Shown here: in pieces, positions 47,273-54,896 of the stretch
Layout: every line of letters starts with the position of its first letter
Position numbering within the stretch: the stretch's first letter is position 1
From: Pseudomonadota bacterium
Lineage (GTDB): Bacteria > Pseudomonadota > Gammaproteobacteria > Burkholderiales > Burkholderiaceae_C
Length of the DNA: 64,000 nt
Direction: 5' to 3'
Assembly (NCBI GenBank): GCA_031119395.1
Contig: JAVHYA010000001.1
Location: forward strand, 1-64,000
Position numbers and translations under genes: made by a program
The notes under the pieces: model-generated
Told to the model about the DNA's origin: nothing
Databases searched by the model: none
What the model saw: only the letters and a program-made list of their open reading frames with translations

Positions 47273-48256
47273 TCAGAGCGCGACGGTGGCCGCCCACCGC
47301 TCGAGCACGCTCCCGTACGGCTTGATGAAGTGATCCTCCGCGAATTTTCCCTGCTTCACGGCCAGCTGGCTGCGTTCTTCCCGGTCATAGACGATCTGCG
47401 TCGACGAGTAGTCCTGGTTCTTCAAGCTGGGCTGGAAGACGTCTCCCGCCGCGGAGTTTGCGTTGTAGATCTCGGGGCGATAGATCTTCTGGAAGGTCTC
47501 CATGGTGCTGAGGGTGCCGATGAGTTCGAGGTTCGAATAGTCGGCCAGCAGGTCACCGTCGAAGTAGAAGGCCAGCGGCGCAACGCCGTTGGGCGGCATG
47601 AAGAAGCGCACCTGCATGCCCATCTTGGCGAAGTATCGGTCGGTCGGCGACAGCCCGTTCTGCCGGTACTCGACGCCCAGCACGGGGTGATGGTTGCCGG
47701 TGCGGTGGTAGGTCCTGCTGGTCGACGCGCTGATGCAGATCACGGGTGCCTTGCCGAAGTGCGCCCTGTACGTGCCCGAGCCGACGAACTGCCTGAACAG
47801 CTTGCCATGCAGGTCGCCGAAATCCTCCGGCACGCCGAATTCCGAGCGATCCAGGTTGTAGCTCGGAAGCAGGACGCTGAAGTCGTAGTCGCGCACGTAG
47901 GAGGAGAAGTTGTTCCCCGCGATGCCGTCGATGCGCCTGTTGTCGCGCCGGTCGTGGATGCAGGTCTTCAGGATCTCGATCAGCGGGAATGCCTGGATGT
48001 CACGCGCGGCATCGATGCCCATCTCGACCGAGATGATCTCGAGCTCGACGGCGTAGCGGTCCCGCGTCGGGTTGTCCCAGTGCGCCAGCTCGTTGAAGCG
48101 GTTGTCGATCATCCTCAGGGTGTTGCGCAGGTTCTGCTGGCGGTTGTCGCCCCGGGCCAGGTTGGCGAAATTGGTGGTGATGCGCGTGCCATCCGACGGC
48201 TGATAGTTCTCGTCGAAGGGGATGCGCTTGAGGTTGAAGCTGAGTTCCTGGTTCAT
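47273..48256 (-). CDS. mesX: DUF1852 protein, MesX partner of MesD
   Basis: 327 residues beginning MNQELSFNLKRIPFDENYQP, with the conserved runs TTNFANLARGDNRQQNLRNT, DNRFNELAHWDNPTRDRYAV and SASTSRTYHRTGNHHPVLG. I recognise it as DUF1852, the protein reported as required for MesD-dependent methionine synthesis (MesX). No classic cofactor motif is visible; several His/Asp/Glu clusters could bind a metal, and the adjoining flavin reductase suggests that reduced flavin is supplied to it. It is 92 bases upstream of mesD on the same strand and less GC-rich (near 58-60% in lines counted) than its flanks. Confidence 0.87.
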   Translation of the reverse strand: MNQELSFNLKRIPFDENYQPSDGTRITTNFANLARGDNRQQNLRNTLRMIDNRFNELAHWDNPTRDRYAVELEIISVEMGIDAARDIQAFPLIEILKTCIHDRRDNRRIDGIAGNNFSSYVRDYDFSVLLPSYNLDRSEFGVPEDFGDLHGKLFRQFVGSGTYRAHFGKAPVICISASTSRTYHRTGNHHPVLGVEYRQNGLSPTDRYFAKMGMQVRFFMPPNGVAPLAFYFDGDLLADYSNLELIGTLSTMETFQKIYRPEIYNANSAAGDVFQPSLKNQDYSSTQIVYDREERSQLAVKQGKFAEDHFIKPYGSVLERWAATVAL

Positions 48257-48303
48257 CGCCGTCGGGTGATCCGGTGGGTTGAGGGCAAGGGTTGGCCGTG
48301 TGG

Positions 48304-48957
48304 TCACGCCACGGCCGCTTCTTCGGCCAGCCGGGGCCTGGCGTGCCGCGACGGTTGCAGCAAGGGCAGTGCGCGTTCGACCGCCAGCGCCGCGCGCTGG
48401 GCCAGCGCCGCGTCGTGCAGGCGGTGGCCGGCGAAATCCTTGTCGGTCGCGTACACGCCCAACGGCAAGGTGCGGCACTGGAAGAAGCTGAAGAGCGGAC
48501 GCAGTTGGTGCTCGATCACCAGCGCATGGCGCTCGCTGCCCCCGGTCGCCGCCAGCAGGATGGGCTTGTCGATCAATGCATCCTGATGGATGAAATCGAA
48601 GAAGTGCTTGAACAGTCCGGTGTACGAGCCCCGGTAGACCGGCGTGGCCACCACCAGGATGTCGGCCTGCTCCACCGCGGCGAGTTCCTTCTCCACCGCG
48701 TCGGGCAGCCCGGACCGCGAGACCGTGCCCGCCAGCCGGGGCGCGAGCCGGCCCAGTTCGACCCGATGCCGTTCGCACGGAACGGCATCGGCGATCAGGT
48801 CCATCAGGTGATCCGCGAGGAAGGCCGACTTGGAGGGGTGTTGCAGCCCGCCGGACACCGCGACCAGCCGCAGCGGGCGCCGCGGCCCGGCCTGCCGAAC
48901 CGGGTCGCACGCAGGCGCTTCATCTCGACGTGACGGGGCAAGGGGGCGAAGGGTCAT
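48304..48957 (-). CDS. NAD(P)H-dependent FMN reductase (MsuE-like) of the mes operon
   Basis: 217 residues: an unusual basic leader of about 28 residues, then the SsuE/MsuE flavodoxin-like fold with VAVSGGLQHPSKSAFLADHL, ILVVATPVYRGSYTGLFKHFF and LLAATGGSERHALVIEHQLR. It makes reduced FMN. It is clearly distinct from ssuE at 26453. First gene of the mesX-mesD transcript, 47 bases before mesX, and divergent from metR. The role of feeding FMNH2 to MesX is an inference from order. The ATG at 48957 is preferred to a TTG 18 bases upstream. Confidence 0.87.
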   Translation of the reverse strand: MTLRPLAPSRRDEAPACDPVRQAGPRRPLRLVAVSGGLQHPSKSAFLADHLMDLIADAVPCERHRVELGRLAPRLAGTVSRSGLPDAVEKELAAVEQADILVVATPVYRGSYTGLFKHFFDFIHQDALIDKPILLAATGGSERHALVIEHQLRPLFSFFQCRTLPLGVYATDKDFAGHRLHDAALAQRAALAVERALPLLQPSRHARPRLAEEAAVA

Positions 48958-49038
48958 GGCGGTGTCGCTCTGCAAACAAGACCGCGGATGCTAAGGACGG
49001 CGAGCCATGAAGTAAAATGGTCTTCTCTCACGCATCCA

Positions 49039-49051
49039 TGAGTTTTGTTCA
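49039..49051. promoter_or_regulatory. Near-consensus MetR box
   Basis: TGAGTTTTGTTCA matches the MetR consensus TGAA-N5-TTCA at seven of eight fixed positions (on the minus strand TGAACAAAACTCA). It lies 7-19 bases upstream of the metR ATG and about 90 bases upstream of the flavin reductase ATG. A -10-like TAAAAT for metR at 49013-49018 is in the same 100-base gap. The place fits autoregulation and activation of the mes operon by homocysteine-bound MetR. Confidence 0.6.
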
Positions 49052-49057
49052 CGCATC

Positions 49058-49996
49058 ATGCTGGAGCGCACGCACCTCGCCATCGTCCGCGAAGTCGAAC
49101 GCCAGGGGTCGTTGACCGCCGCGGCCGGCGTTCTTCACGTCACCCAATCGGCGCTCAGTCACAGCATGCGCAAGCTGGAGCAGCAGCTGGGCACCGACAT
49201 CTGGCTGCGCGAAGGCCGCAGCCTGCGGCTCACGCAGGCGGGGCAGTACCTGCTGGCGGTGGCCAACCGCGTGATCCCGCAGCTCGACCTGGCGCAGCAG
49301 CGGCTGCTGCAGTTCGCGCAGGGTGAACGCGGCGCGCTGCGCATCGGCATGGAGTGCCACCCCTGCTACCAATGGCTGCTGAAGGTGGTGGCGCCCTACC
49401 TCGCGGCGTGGCCCGACGTCGACGTCGACGTGAAGCAGAAATTCCAGTTCGGCGGCATCGGCGCGCTCTTCGGCTACGAGATCGACCTGCTGGTCACGCC
49501 CGACCCGCTCTTCAAGCCCGGTCTCGCGTTCGAGCCGGTGTTCGACTACGAGCAGGTGCTCGTGGTGGCGCGCGGCCACGCGCTGGCCCAGGCCGCCCAC
49601 GTCAAGCCCAGGGACCTGGCCGGCGAGGTGCTGGTGACCTACCCGGTCGAGACCGACCGGCTCGACATCTACAGCCAGTTCCTCATCCCCGCCGGCATCA
49701 CGCCCCGGCGCCACAAGACCATCGAGACCACGGACATCATGGTGCAGATGGTGGCCAGCGGCCGGGGCGTGGCCGCGCTGCCGCGCTGGCTGGTCGAGGA
49801 GTACGCAGGCCGGATGGACGTGGTGCCGGTGCGGCTCGGTCCCCGCGGCATCCACAAGCACATCTACCTGGGCGCCCGCGAGTCCGAGACGCACATCGAC
49901 TACCTGAGGGCCTTCGTCGAGCTGGCGCGGCGCGGGCCGGCGCTGCCCCCACGAGGCGGCTCCGACGCCCCGGGACAAGGCGCGAAGACACCGTAG
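49058..49996 (+). CDS. metR: LysR-type regulator MetR
   Basis: 312 residues. The helix-turn-helix (SLTAAAGVLHVTQSALSHSM) and the effector-domain run RIGMECHPCYQWLLKVVAPY match E. coli MetR strongly (its RIAIECHSCIQWL), as do VFDYEQVLVVARGHALA, TYPVETDRLDIYSQFLIPAG and IMVQMVASGRGVAALPRW. MetR senses homocysteine and controls methionine synthesis genes. It faces the mes operon across 100 bases holding a MetR box, so mesD takes the place that metE has in enterobacteria. Confidence 0.92.
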   Translation: MLERTHLAIVREVERQGSLTAAAGVLHVTQSALSHSMRKLEQQLGTDIWLREGRSLRLTQAGQYLLAVANRVIPQLDLAQQRLLQFAQGERGALRIGMECHPCYQWLLKVVAPYLAAWPDVDVDVKQKFQFGGIGALFGYEIDLLVTPDPLFKPGLAFEPVFDYEQVLVVARGHALAQAAHVKPRDLAGEVLVTYPVETDRLDIYSQFLIPAGITPRRHKTIETTDIMVQMVASGRGVAALPRWLVEEYAGRMDVVPVRLGPRGIHKHIYLGARESETHIDYLRAFVELARRGPALPPRGGSDAPGQGAKTP

Positions 49997-50009
49997 CGAG
50001 CGCGCCGAG

Positions 50010-50062
50010 CTCGCACCGGGGACCGGAGCCGTACTCTGTACGGTGAGAACCGCAGGTGCGAG
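50010..50062. other. Nested hairpin between convergent genes
   Basis: An outer eight-pair stem CTCGCACC (50010-50017) / GGTGCGAG (50055-50062) encloses an inner six-pair stem CCGTAC (50029-50034) / GTACGG (50038-50043). It lies in the 99-base gap between the ends of metR and the isocitrate-lyase-family gene. There is no U-run, so it is not a simple terminator; a bidirectional RNA-stability element or small structured repeat are both possible. Confidence 0.55.
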
Positions 50063-50095
50063 ATCGGGGCGCGCAGTCGGTCGATGGGTCCCTTG

Positions 50096-50956
50096 TCAGC
50101 TGTAGCGCTTCTCCAGCGCATCCCACTCCGGCTTGCCCACCAGCCGCTGCCGCTCGGCGAAGGGCGTGACCAGCCCGCTGGACTCCTGCACCTCCTGTTC
50201 GTCGCGCAGCACCGTCAGCGCCTTCTGCATGCCGGCCACCGCGCCCTGCAGGGCCGCATTGGCGTACAGCACGATGCCGTAGCCCAGCTCGGCCAGCTGC
50301 TTCGCATGGAAGATCGGCGTGCGCCCGCCGATGACCATGTTCATGAGCTGCGGCTTGGCCAGGCGCTGCGGCAGCGCGCGCACCTCGTCCTCCCGGGTGA
50401 CCGCCTCGACGAAGAGGATGTCGGCACCGGCCTCTGCGAATTTCTGGGCGCGCTCGACGGCGGCCTCGAAGCCCTGCGTGGCGCAGGCATCGGTGCGGGC
50501 CAGGATGAGCAGGTCGGGGTCCTGGCGCGCGTCGACGGCTGCCTTGATCTTGCTCACCGCCTCGTCGGTCGGGATGACGTCCTTGCCCGAGAAATGGCCG
50601 CAGCGCTTGGGCGCGACCTGGTCCTCCAGCTGGATGCAGTCGGCTCCCGCGCGCTCCAGCGTGCGCACCGTGTGGCGCACGTTCAGCGCATTGCCGAAGC
50701 CCGTGTCGGCATCGACGATCAGTGGCAGGCCCACGGCGTCGCGGATGCGCGCCGTGTGATCGGCGATCTCGGCCAGGCCCATGAAGCCCTGGTCGGGCAT
50801 GCCGAACCACATGTTGGTCACGCCGGCGCCGGTGACGTAGATGGCGGAGTAGCCCAGGTCTTCGATGACGCGGGCCGACAGGGCATTGAAGGCGCCCGGC
50901 ACGATGACGCCGCGGCGCGCTTCGACGAGGGCCTTGAGTTGCTGGCGGGTGGACAT
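50096..50956 (-). CDS. Isocitrate lyase/PEP mutase-family enzyme, probable 2-methylisocitrate lyase
   Basis: 286 residues of the ICL/PEPM alpha-beta barrel family. VIVPGAFNALSARVIEDLGY, VDADTGFGNALNVRHTVRTL and the lyase signature EDQVAPKRCGHFSGK (catalytic Cys) are present, so a lyase rather than a phosphomutase. It stands in the prpB position after prpF, but differs from canonical PrpB after the signature (NMVIGGRTPIF instead of NITEFGATPLF-like sequence), so a 2,3-dimethylmalate-lyase-like or other lyase is possible. ATG at 50956; a TTG nine codons upstream is unlikely. Confidence 0.8.
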   Translation of the reverse strand: MSTRQQLKALVEARRGVIVPGAFNALSARVIEDLGYSAIYVTGAGVTNMWFGMPDQGFMGLAEIADHTARIRDAVGLPLIVDADTGFGNALNVRHTVRTLERAGADCIQLEDQVAPKRCGHFSGKDVIPTDEAVSKIKAAVDARQDPDLLILARTDACATQGFEAAVERAQKFAEAGADILFVEAVTREDEVRALPQRLAKPQLMNMVIGGRTPIFHAKQLAELGYGIVLYANAALQGAVAGMQKALTVLRDEQEVQESSGLVTPFAERQRLVGKPEWDALEKRYS

Positions 50957-50993
50957 GGTTCGTTGTGCGGAAGAAGAGGACAAAAAGGGGTTC

Positions 50994-52190
50994 TCAGAAA
51001 CTGTCGCCGGGCACGCGCACGAAGCCTTCCATCAGCACGCGCGCGCTGCGGCTCATGAGGGCCTTGGTCACCGTCCACTGACCGCCGGCTTGCAGGGCCT
51101 GGGCCCCGACGCGCAGGGTGCCGGAAGGATGGCCGAAGCGCACCGCGGTGCGCTCGCCGCCGCCGGCCGCGAGGTTCACGAGGGTACCCGGTACGGCGGC
51201 CGCCACGCCGATCGCGACCGCGGCGGTGCCCATCATCGCGTGGTGCAGTTGCCCCATCGACAGCGCGCGCACCAGCAGGTCCACATCGGCCGCCTGCACC
51301 GGCTTGCCGCTGGACGCGACGTAGTCCCGCGGCGGCGCGACGAAGGCGATCTTGGGCGTGTGCTGGCGCGTCGCCGCCTCGGCCACCTCGCGGATGAGGC
51401 CCATCTTCACGGCGCCCCAGGCGCGGATGGCCTCGAAGCGCGCCAGGGCCGCCCGGTCGCCGTTGATGGCCGGCTGCAGCTCGGTGCCCATGTAGCCGAG
51501 TTCGGCGGCGTTCAGGAAGATGGTCGGAATGCCCGCGTTGATGAGCGTGGCCTGGAAGCTGCCGACGCCGGGCACGTCGAGCGTGTCGACCACCTTCCCT
51601 GTCGGGAACATGGCGCCGCCCGCCTCGCCTTCTTCCGCCGGGTCCATGAACTCCAAAGGCACCTCGGCCGCGGGGAAGGTCACGCCGTCGAGCTCGAAGT
51701 CGCCCGTCTCCTGCACCGCGCCGTTGGCGATCGGCACATGGGCCACGATGGTCTTGCCGATGTTGGCCTGCCAGATGCGCACGGTGCACAGGCCCTCGCG
51801 CGGGATGCGGTCCGCCGGCACCAGCCCGTTGGCGACGGCGAACGGACCGACGGCGGCCGAGAGGTTGCCGCAGTTGCCGGACCAGTCCACGAAGGCCTTG
51901 TCGATCGCGACCTGGCCGAAGAGGTAGTCCACGTCGTGGCCGGGCCGTTCGCTGGCCGAGAGGATGACCGCCTTGCTGGTGCTCGAGGTCGCTCCGCCCA
52001 TGCCGTCGGTCTGCTTGCCGTAGGGGTCGGGGCTGCCGATCACGCGCAGCAGCAGCCGGTCGCGCGCCGCGCCGGGCCGGCGCGCGGCCTCGGGCAGGTC
52101 CTGCAGGCGGAAGAACACCCCCTTGCTGGTGCCGCCGCGCATGTACGTGGCGCGGATGCGGATCTGCGGGGCGAAGGTGGCGATGGTCAT
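50994..52190 (-). CDS. prpF: 2-methylaconitate cis-trans isomerase
   Basis: 398 residues, the usual PrpF length. IRATYMRGGTSKGVFFRLQD holds the conserved active-site region, with GSPDPYGKQTDGMGGATSST, SGNCGNLSAAVGPFA and FGHPSGTLRVGA further on. It isomerises the methylaconitate made by AcnD so that aconitase can finish forming 2-methylisocitrate. It is downstream of acnD on the same strand with repeat copy 6 between, and 37 bases before the lyase gene. Confidence 0.95.
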   Translation of the reverse strand: MTIATFAPQIRIRATYMRGGTSKGVFFRLQDLPEAARRPGAARDRLLLRVIGSPDPYGKQTDGMGGATSSTSKAVILSASERPGHDVDYLFGQVAIDKAFVDWSGNCGNLSAAVGPFAVANGLVPADRIPREGLCTVRIWQANIGKTIVAHVPIANGAVQETGDFELDGVTFPAAEVPLEFMDPAEEGEAGGAMFPTGKVVDTLDVPGVGSFQATLINAGIPTIFLNAAELGYMGTELQPAINGDRAALARFEAIRAWGAVKMGLIREVAEAATRQHTPKIAFVAPPRDYVASSGKPVQAADVDLLVRALSMGQLHHAMMGTAAVAIGVAAAVPGTLVNLAAGGGERTAVRFGHPSGTLRVGAQALQAGGQWTVTKALMSRSARVLMEGFVRVPGDSF

Positions 52191-52192
52191 GT

Positions 52193-52250
52193 TGCTATCG
52201 ATTTCATAGCTGCCTGCGCCCGTCAGACGGGCGCCGCAGCCCTTTTCGAC
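52193..52250 (+). repeat. Dispersed stem-loop repeat, copy 6
   Basis: Forward copy TGCTATCGATTTCATAGCTG, then the dyad CTGCGCCCGTCAGACGGGCG and CGCAGCCC. It starts three bases beyond the prpF ATG and runs into the 3' end of acnD: the acnD stop codon and the last residues (about KRAAAPV) lie within it. It therefore spans the whole acnD-prpF junction. Confidence 0.85.
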
Positions 52251-54862
52251 TCGAGAAAATCCTGGGCGAAGCGCTGCAGCACGCCGCCCGCCTCGTACAC
52301 CGACACCTCCTCGGCCGTGTCGAGGCGGCAGGTCACCGGGACGCGCAACACCGTGCCGCTGCGGCGATGCACGACCAGCACGAGCTCGGCGCCCGGTGTG
52401 CGTGCGCCCTCCACATCGTAGGTCTCGGTGCCATCCAGCTGCAGCGTGAGGCGATCGGTGCCGGGGCGGAACTCCAGGGGCAGCACGCCCATGCCGATGA
52501 GGTTGGTGCGGTGGATGCGCTCGAAGCCCTCGGCCACCACCGTTTCCACGCCGGCCAGGCGCACGCCCTTGGCGGCCCAGTCGCGGCTGGAGCCCTGGCC
52601 GTAGTCGGCGCCGGCGATGACGATCAGCGGCTGGCGCCGGTCCAGGTAGGTCTCGATGGCCTCCCACATGCGCACGACCCGGCCCTCGGGCTCGATGCGC
52701 GCCAGCGAACCCTTCTTCACCACGCCGTCCACCACCGCCATCTCGTTGACGAGCTGCGGGTTGGCGAAGGTCGCGCGCATGGCCGTGAGGTGGTCGCCGC
52801 GGTGCGTGGCGTAGGAGTTGAAGTCCTCCTCCGGCACGCCCATGCGATGCAGGTATTCGCCGGCGGCCGAGTCCATGAGGATCGCGTTCGACGGCGAGAG
52901 GTGATCGGTCGTGATGTTGTCCGGCAGGATCGCCAGCGGGCGCATGCCGCGCAGGGTGCGCGGCGTGGCGGCCAGCGCGCCCACGCCCTCGGTGTCCCAG
53001 TACGGCGGCCGGCGGATGTAGGTGGACCTGGGGCGCCAGTCGTACTGCGGGGCCACCGTCTCGCCATCGTCGGCGCGGATGGCGAACATCGGCTCGTACA
53101 CGGCGCGGAACTGCGAGGGCCGCACGCTGGCCGCGACGATCGCATCGATCTCCTCGTCGCCGGGCCAGAGGTCCTTCAGGCGCACCGCGCGGCCGTCGTG
53201 GTCGATGCCCAGCACGTCCTGCTCGATGTCGAAGCGCACCGTGCCTGCGATGGCGTACGCCACCACCAGCGGCGGCGACGCGAGGAACGCCTGCTTCGCA
53301 TCGGGGTGGATGCGCCCGTCGAAGTTGCGGTTGCCCGAGAGCACCGCCGTGGCATACAGGTCACGTTCGACGATCTCCTGCCGGATCGCCGGGTCGAGCG
53401 CGCCGCTCATGCCGTTGCAGGTGGTGCAGGCGAAGCCGACGATGCCGAAGCCCAGCTGCTCCAGCTCGCCCAGCAGCTTCGCTTCGCGCAGGTACAGCTC
53501 CACCGCGCGGGAGCCCGGCGCCAGCGAACTCTTGACCCAGGGCTTGCGCACCAGGCCGCGCGCGTTGGCATTGCGGGCCAGCAGCGCCGCCGCGATCACG
53601 TTGCGCGGGTTGCTGGTGTTGGTGCAGCTGGTGATGGCGGCGATGATCACCGCGCCGTCGGGCATGCGGCCCTGCGCCTCGTCGGCCCTGCCGGCAGCGA
53701 GCTTCGCGCTGTCGGCGATGCCGCGCTCGGCCAGCGCGCCGACCGGCAGGCGACGGTGCGGGTTCGAGGGGCCGGCCATGTTGCGCACCACGGTGGCGAG
53801 GTCGAAACGCAGCACGCGCTCGTACTGCGCCGTTCGCAGGTCGTCGGCCCAGAAGCCTGCCGCCTTCGCATAGGTCTCGACCAGCTGCACCTGCGCGTCG
53901 GCGCGGCCGGTGAGCCTCAGGTAGTCGAGGGTCTGCCCGTCGATGGCGAACAACGCCGCGGTGGCGCCGTACTCGGGGCACATGTTGGAGATGGTGGCGC
54001 GGTCCCCGATCGACAGGCTGCGCGCCCCCTCGCCGAAGAACTCGACATACGCGCCGACCACCTTCTGCTGGCGCAGGAACTCGGTGAGCGCGAGCACGAT
54101 GTCGGTGGCGGTGATGCCCGGCTGGCGGCGGCCCGTGAGTTCCACCCCCACGATGTCGGGCAGGCGCATCCAGGACGCGCGGCCCAGCATCACGTTCTCG
54201 GCTTCCAGCCCGCCCACGCCCACGGCGATCACGCCCAGCGCGTCGACGTGCGGTGTGTGGCTGTCGGTGCCCACGCAGGTGTCGGGGAAGGCCACGCCCT
54301 CGCTCACGGCGACGACGGGCGACATCTTCTCCAGGTTGATCTGGTGCATGATCCCGTTGCCCGCGGGGATCACATCGACGTTCGCGAAGGCCTTCTTCGT
54401 CCACTCGATGAAGTGGAAGCGGTCCTCGTTGCGGCGGTCCTCGATCGCGCGGTTCTTCGCGAAGGCATCGGGGTCGAAGCCGCCGCACTCCACCGCCAGC
54501 GAATGGTCGACGATGAGCTGCACCGGCACCACCGGATTGACGGCCGCCGGGTCGCCGCCCTCCTTCGCGATCGCGTCGCGCAGGCCGGCCAGGTCGACCA
54601 GCGCGGTCTGGCCCAGGATGTCGTGGCACACCACGCGCACCGGGTACCAGGGAAAGTCCAGGTCGCGGCGGCGCTCGACGATCTGGCGCAGGTAGTCGTC
54701 CAGGTGCGCCGGGTCGGCGCGGCGCACGAGGTTCTCGGCATGCATGCGCGCCGTGTAGGGCAGGCCGGCCCACGCGCCGGGCTGCAGCGCCTCCACGGCG
54801 GCGCGGGCATCGAAGTAGTCCAGGCCGGTGCCTGGCAGGGGTTGGCGGTACGAACGGTTCAT
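52223..54862 (-). CDS. acnD: Fe/S-dependent 2-methylcitrate dehydratase
   Basis: 879 residues, an aconitase-superfamily protein of AcnD size (about 865). Cluster cysteines are in ITSCTNTSNPRN and FACTTCNGMSGAL; IDHSLAVECGGFDPDAFAKN, GTDSHTPHVDALGVIAVGVG and ADYGQGSSRDWAAKG are standard. With PrpC before it and PrpF after it, AcnD assignment over housekeeping aconitase is firm. It dehydrates 2-methylcitrate. The ATG at 54862 is chosen over a GTG just upstream. The 3' end is overlapped by repeat copy 6. Confidence 0.94.
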   Translation of the reverse strand: MNRSYRQPLPGTGLDYFDARAAVEALQPGAWAGLPYTARMHAENLVRRADPAHLDDYLRQIVERRRDLDFPWYPVRVVCHDILGQTALVDLAGLRDAIAKEGGDPAAVNPVVPVQLIVDHSLAVECGGFDPDAFAKNRAIEDRRNEDRFHFIEWTKKAFANVDVIPAGNGIMHQINLEKMSPVVAVSEGVAFPDTCVGTDSHTPHVDALGVIAVGVGGLEAENVMLGRASWMRLPDIVGVELTGRRQPGITATDIVLALTEFLRQQKVVGAYVEFFGEGARSLSIGDRATISNMCPEYGATAALFAIDGQTLDYLRLTGRADAQVQLVETYAKAAGFWADDLRTAQYERVLRFDLATVVRNMAGPSNPHRRLPVGALAERGIADSAKLAAGRADEAQGRMPDGAVIIAAITSCTNTSNPRNVIAAALLARNANARGLVRKPWVKSSLAPGSRAVELYLREAKLLGELEQLGFGIVGFACTTCNGMSGALDPAIRQEIVERDLYATAVLSGNRNFDGRIHPDAKQAFLASPPLVVAYAIAGTVRFDIEQDVLGIDHDGRAVRLKDLWPGDEEIDAIVAASVRPSQFRAVYEPMFAIRADDGETVAPQYDWRPRSTYIRRPPYWDTEGVGALAATPRTLRGMRPLAILPDNITTDHLSPSNAILMDSAAGEYLHRMGVPEEDFNSYATHRGDHLTAMRATFANPQLVNEMAVVDGVVKKGSLARIEPEGRVVRMWEAIETYLDRRQPLIVIAGADYGQGSSRDWAAKGVRLAGVETVVAEGFERIHRTNLIGMGVLPLEFRPGTDRLTLQLDGTETYDVEGARTPGAELVLVVHRRSGTVLRVPVTCRLDTAEEVSVYEAGGVLQRFAQDFLESKRAAAPV

Positions 54863-54872
54863 CACGGGGCGA

Positions 54873-54892
54873 CGCCGCCCGCGCGGGCGGCG
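54873..54892. other. Strong GC hairpin between the Bug gene and acnD
   Basis: CGCCGCCC, GCGC, GGGCGGCG: an eight-pair stem filling most of the 34-base gap between the Bug-protein stop and the acnD ATG. No U-run follows. In periplasmic-binding-protein genes such hairpins often protect the upstream message, so that the binding protein is made in excess. Confidence 0.5.
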
Positions 54893-54896
54893 GCGT

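Noticed and set aside
52223-54862. Housekeeping aconitase A
   Set aside because: Placement between prpC and prpF and the overall sequence fit AcnD; an AcnA call would leave PrpF without its partner.
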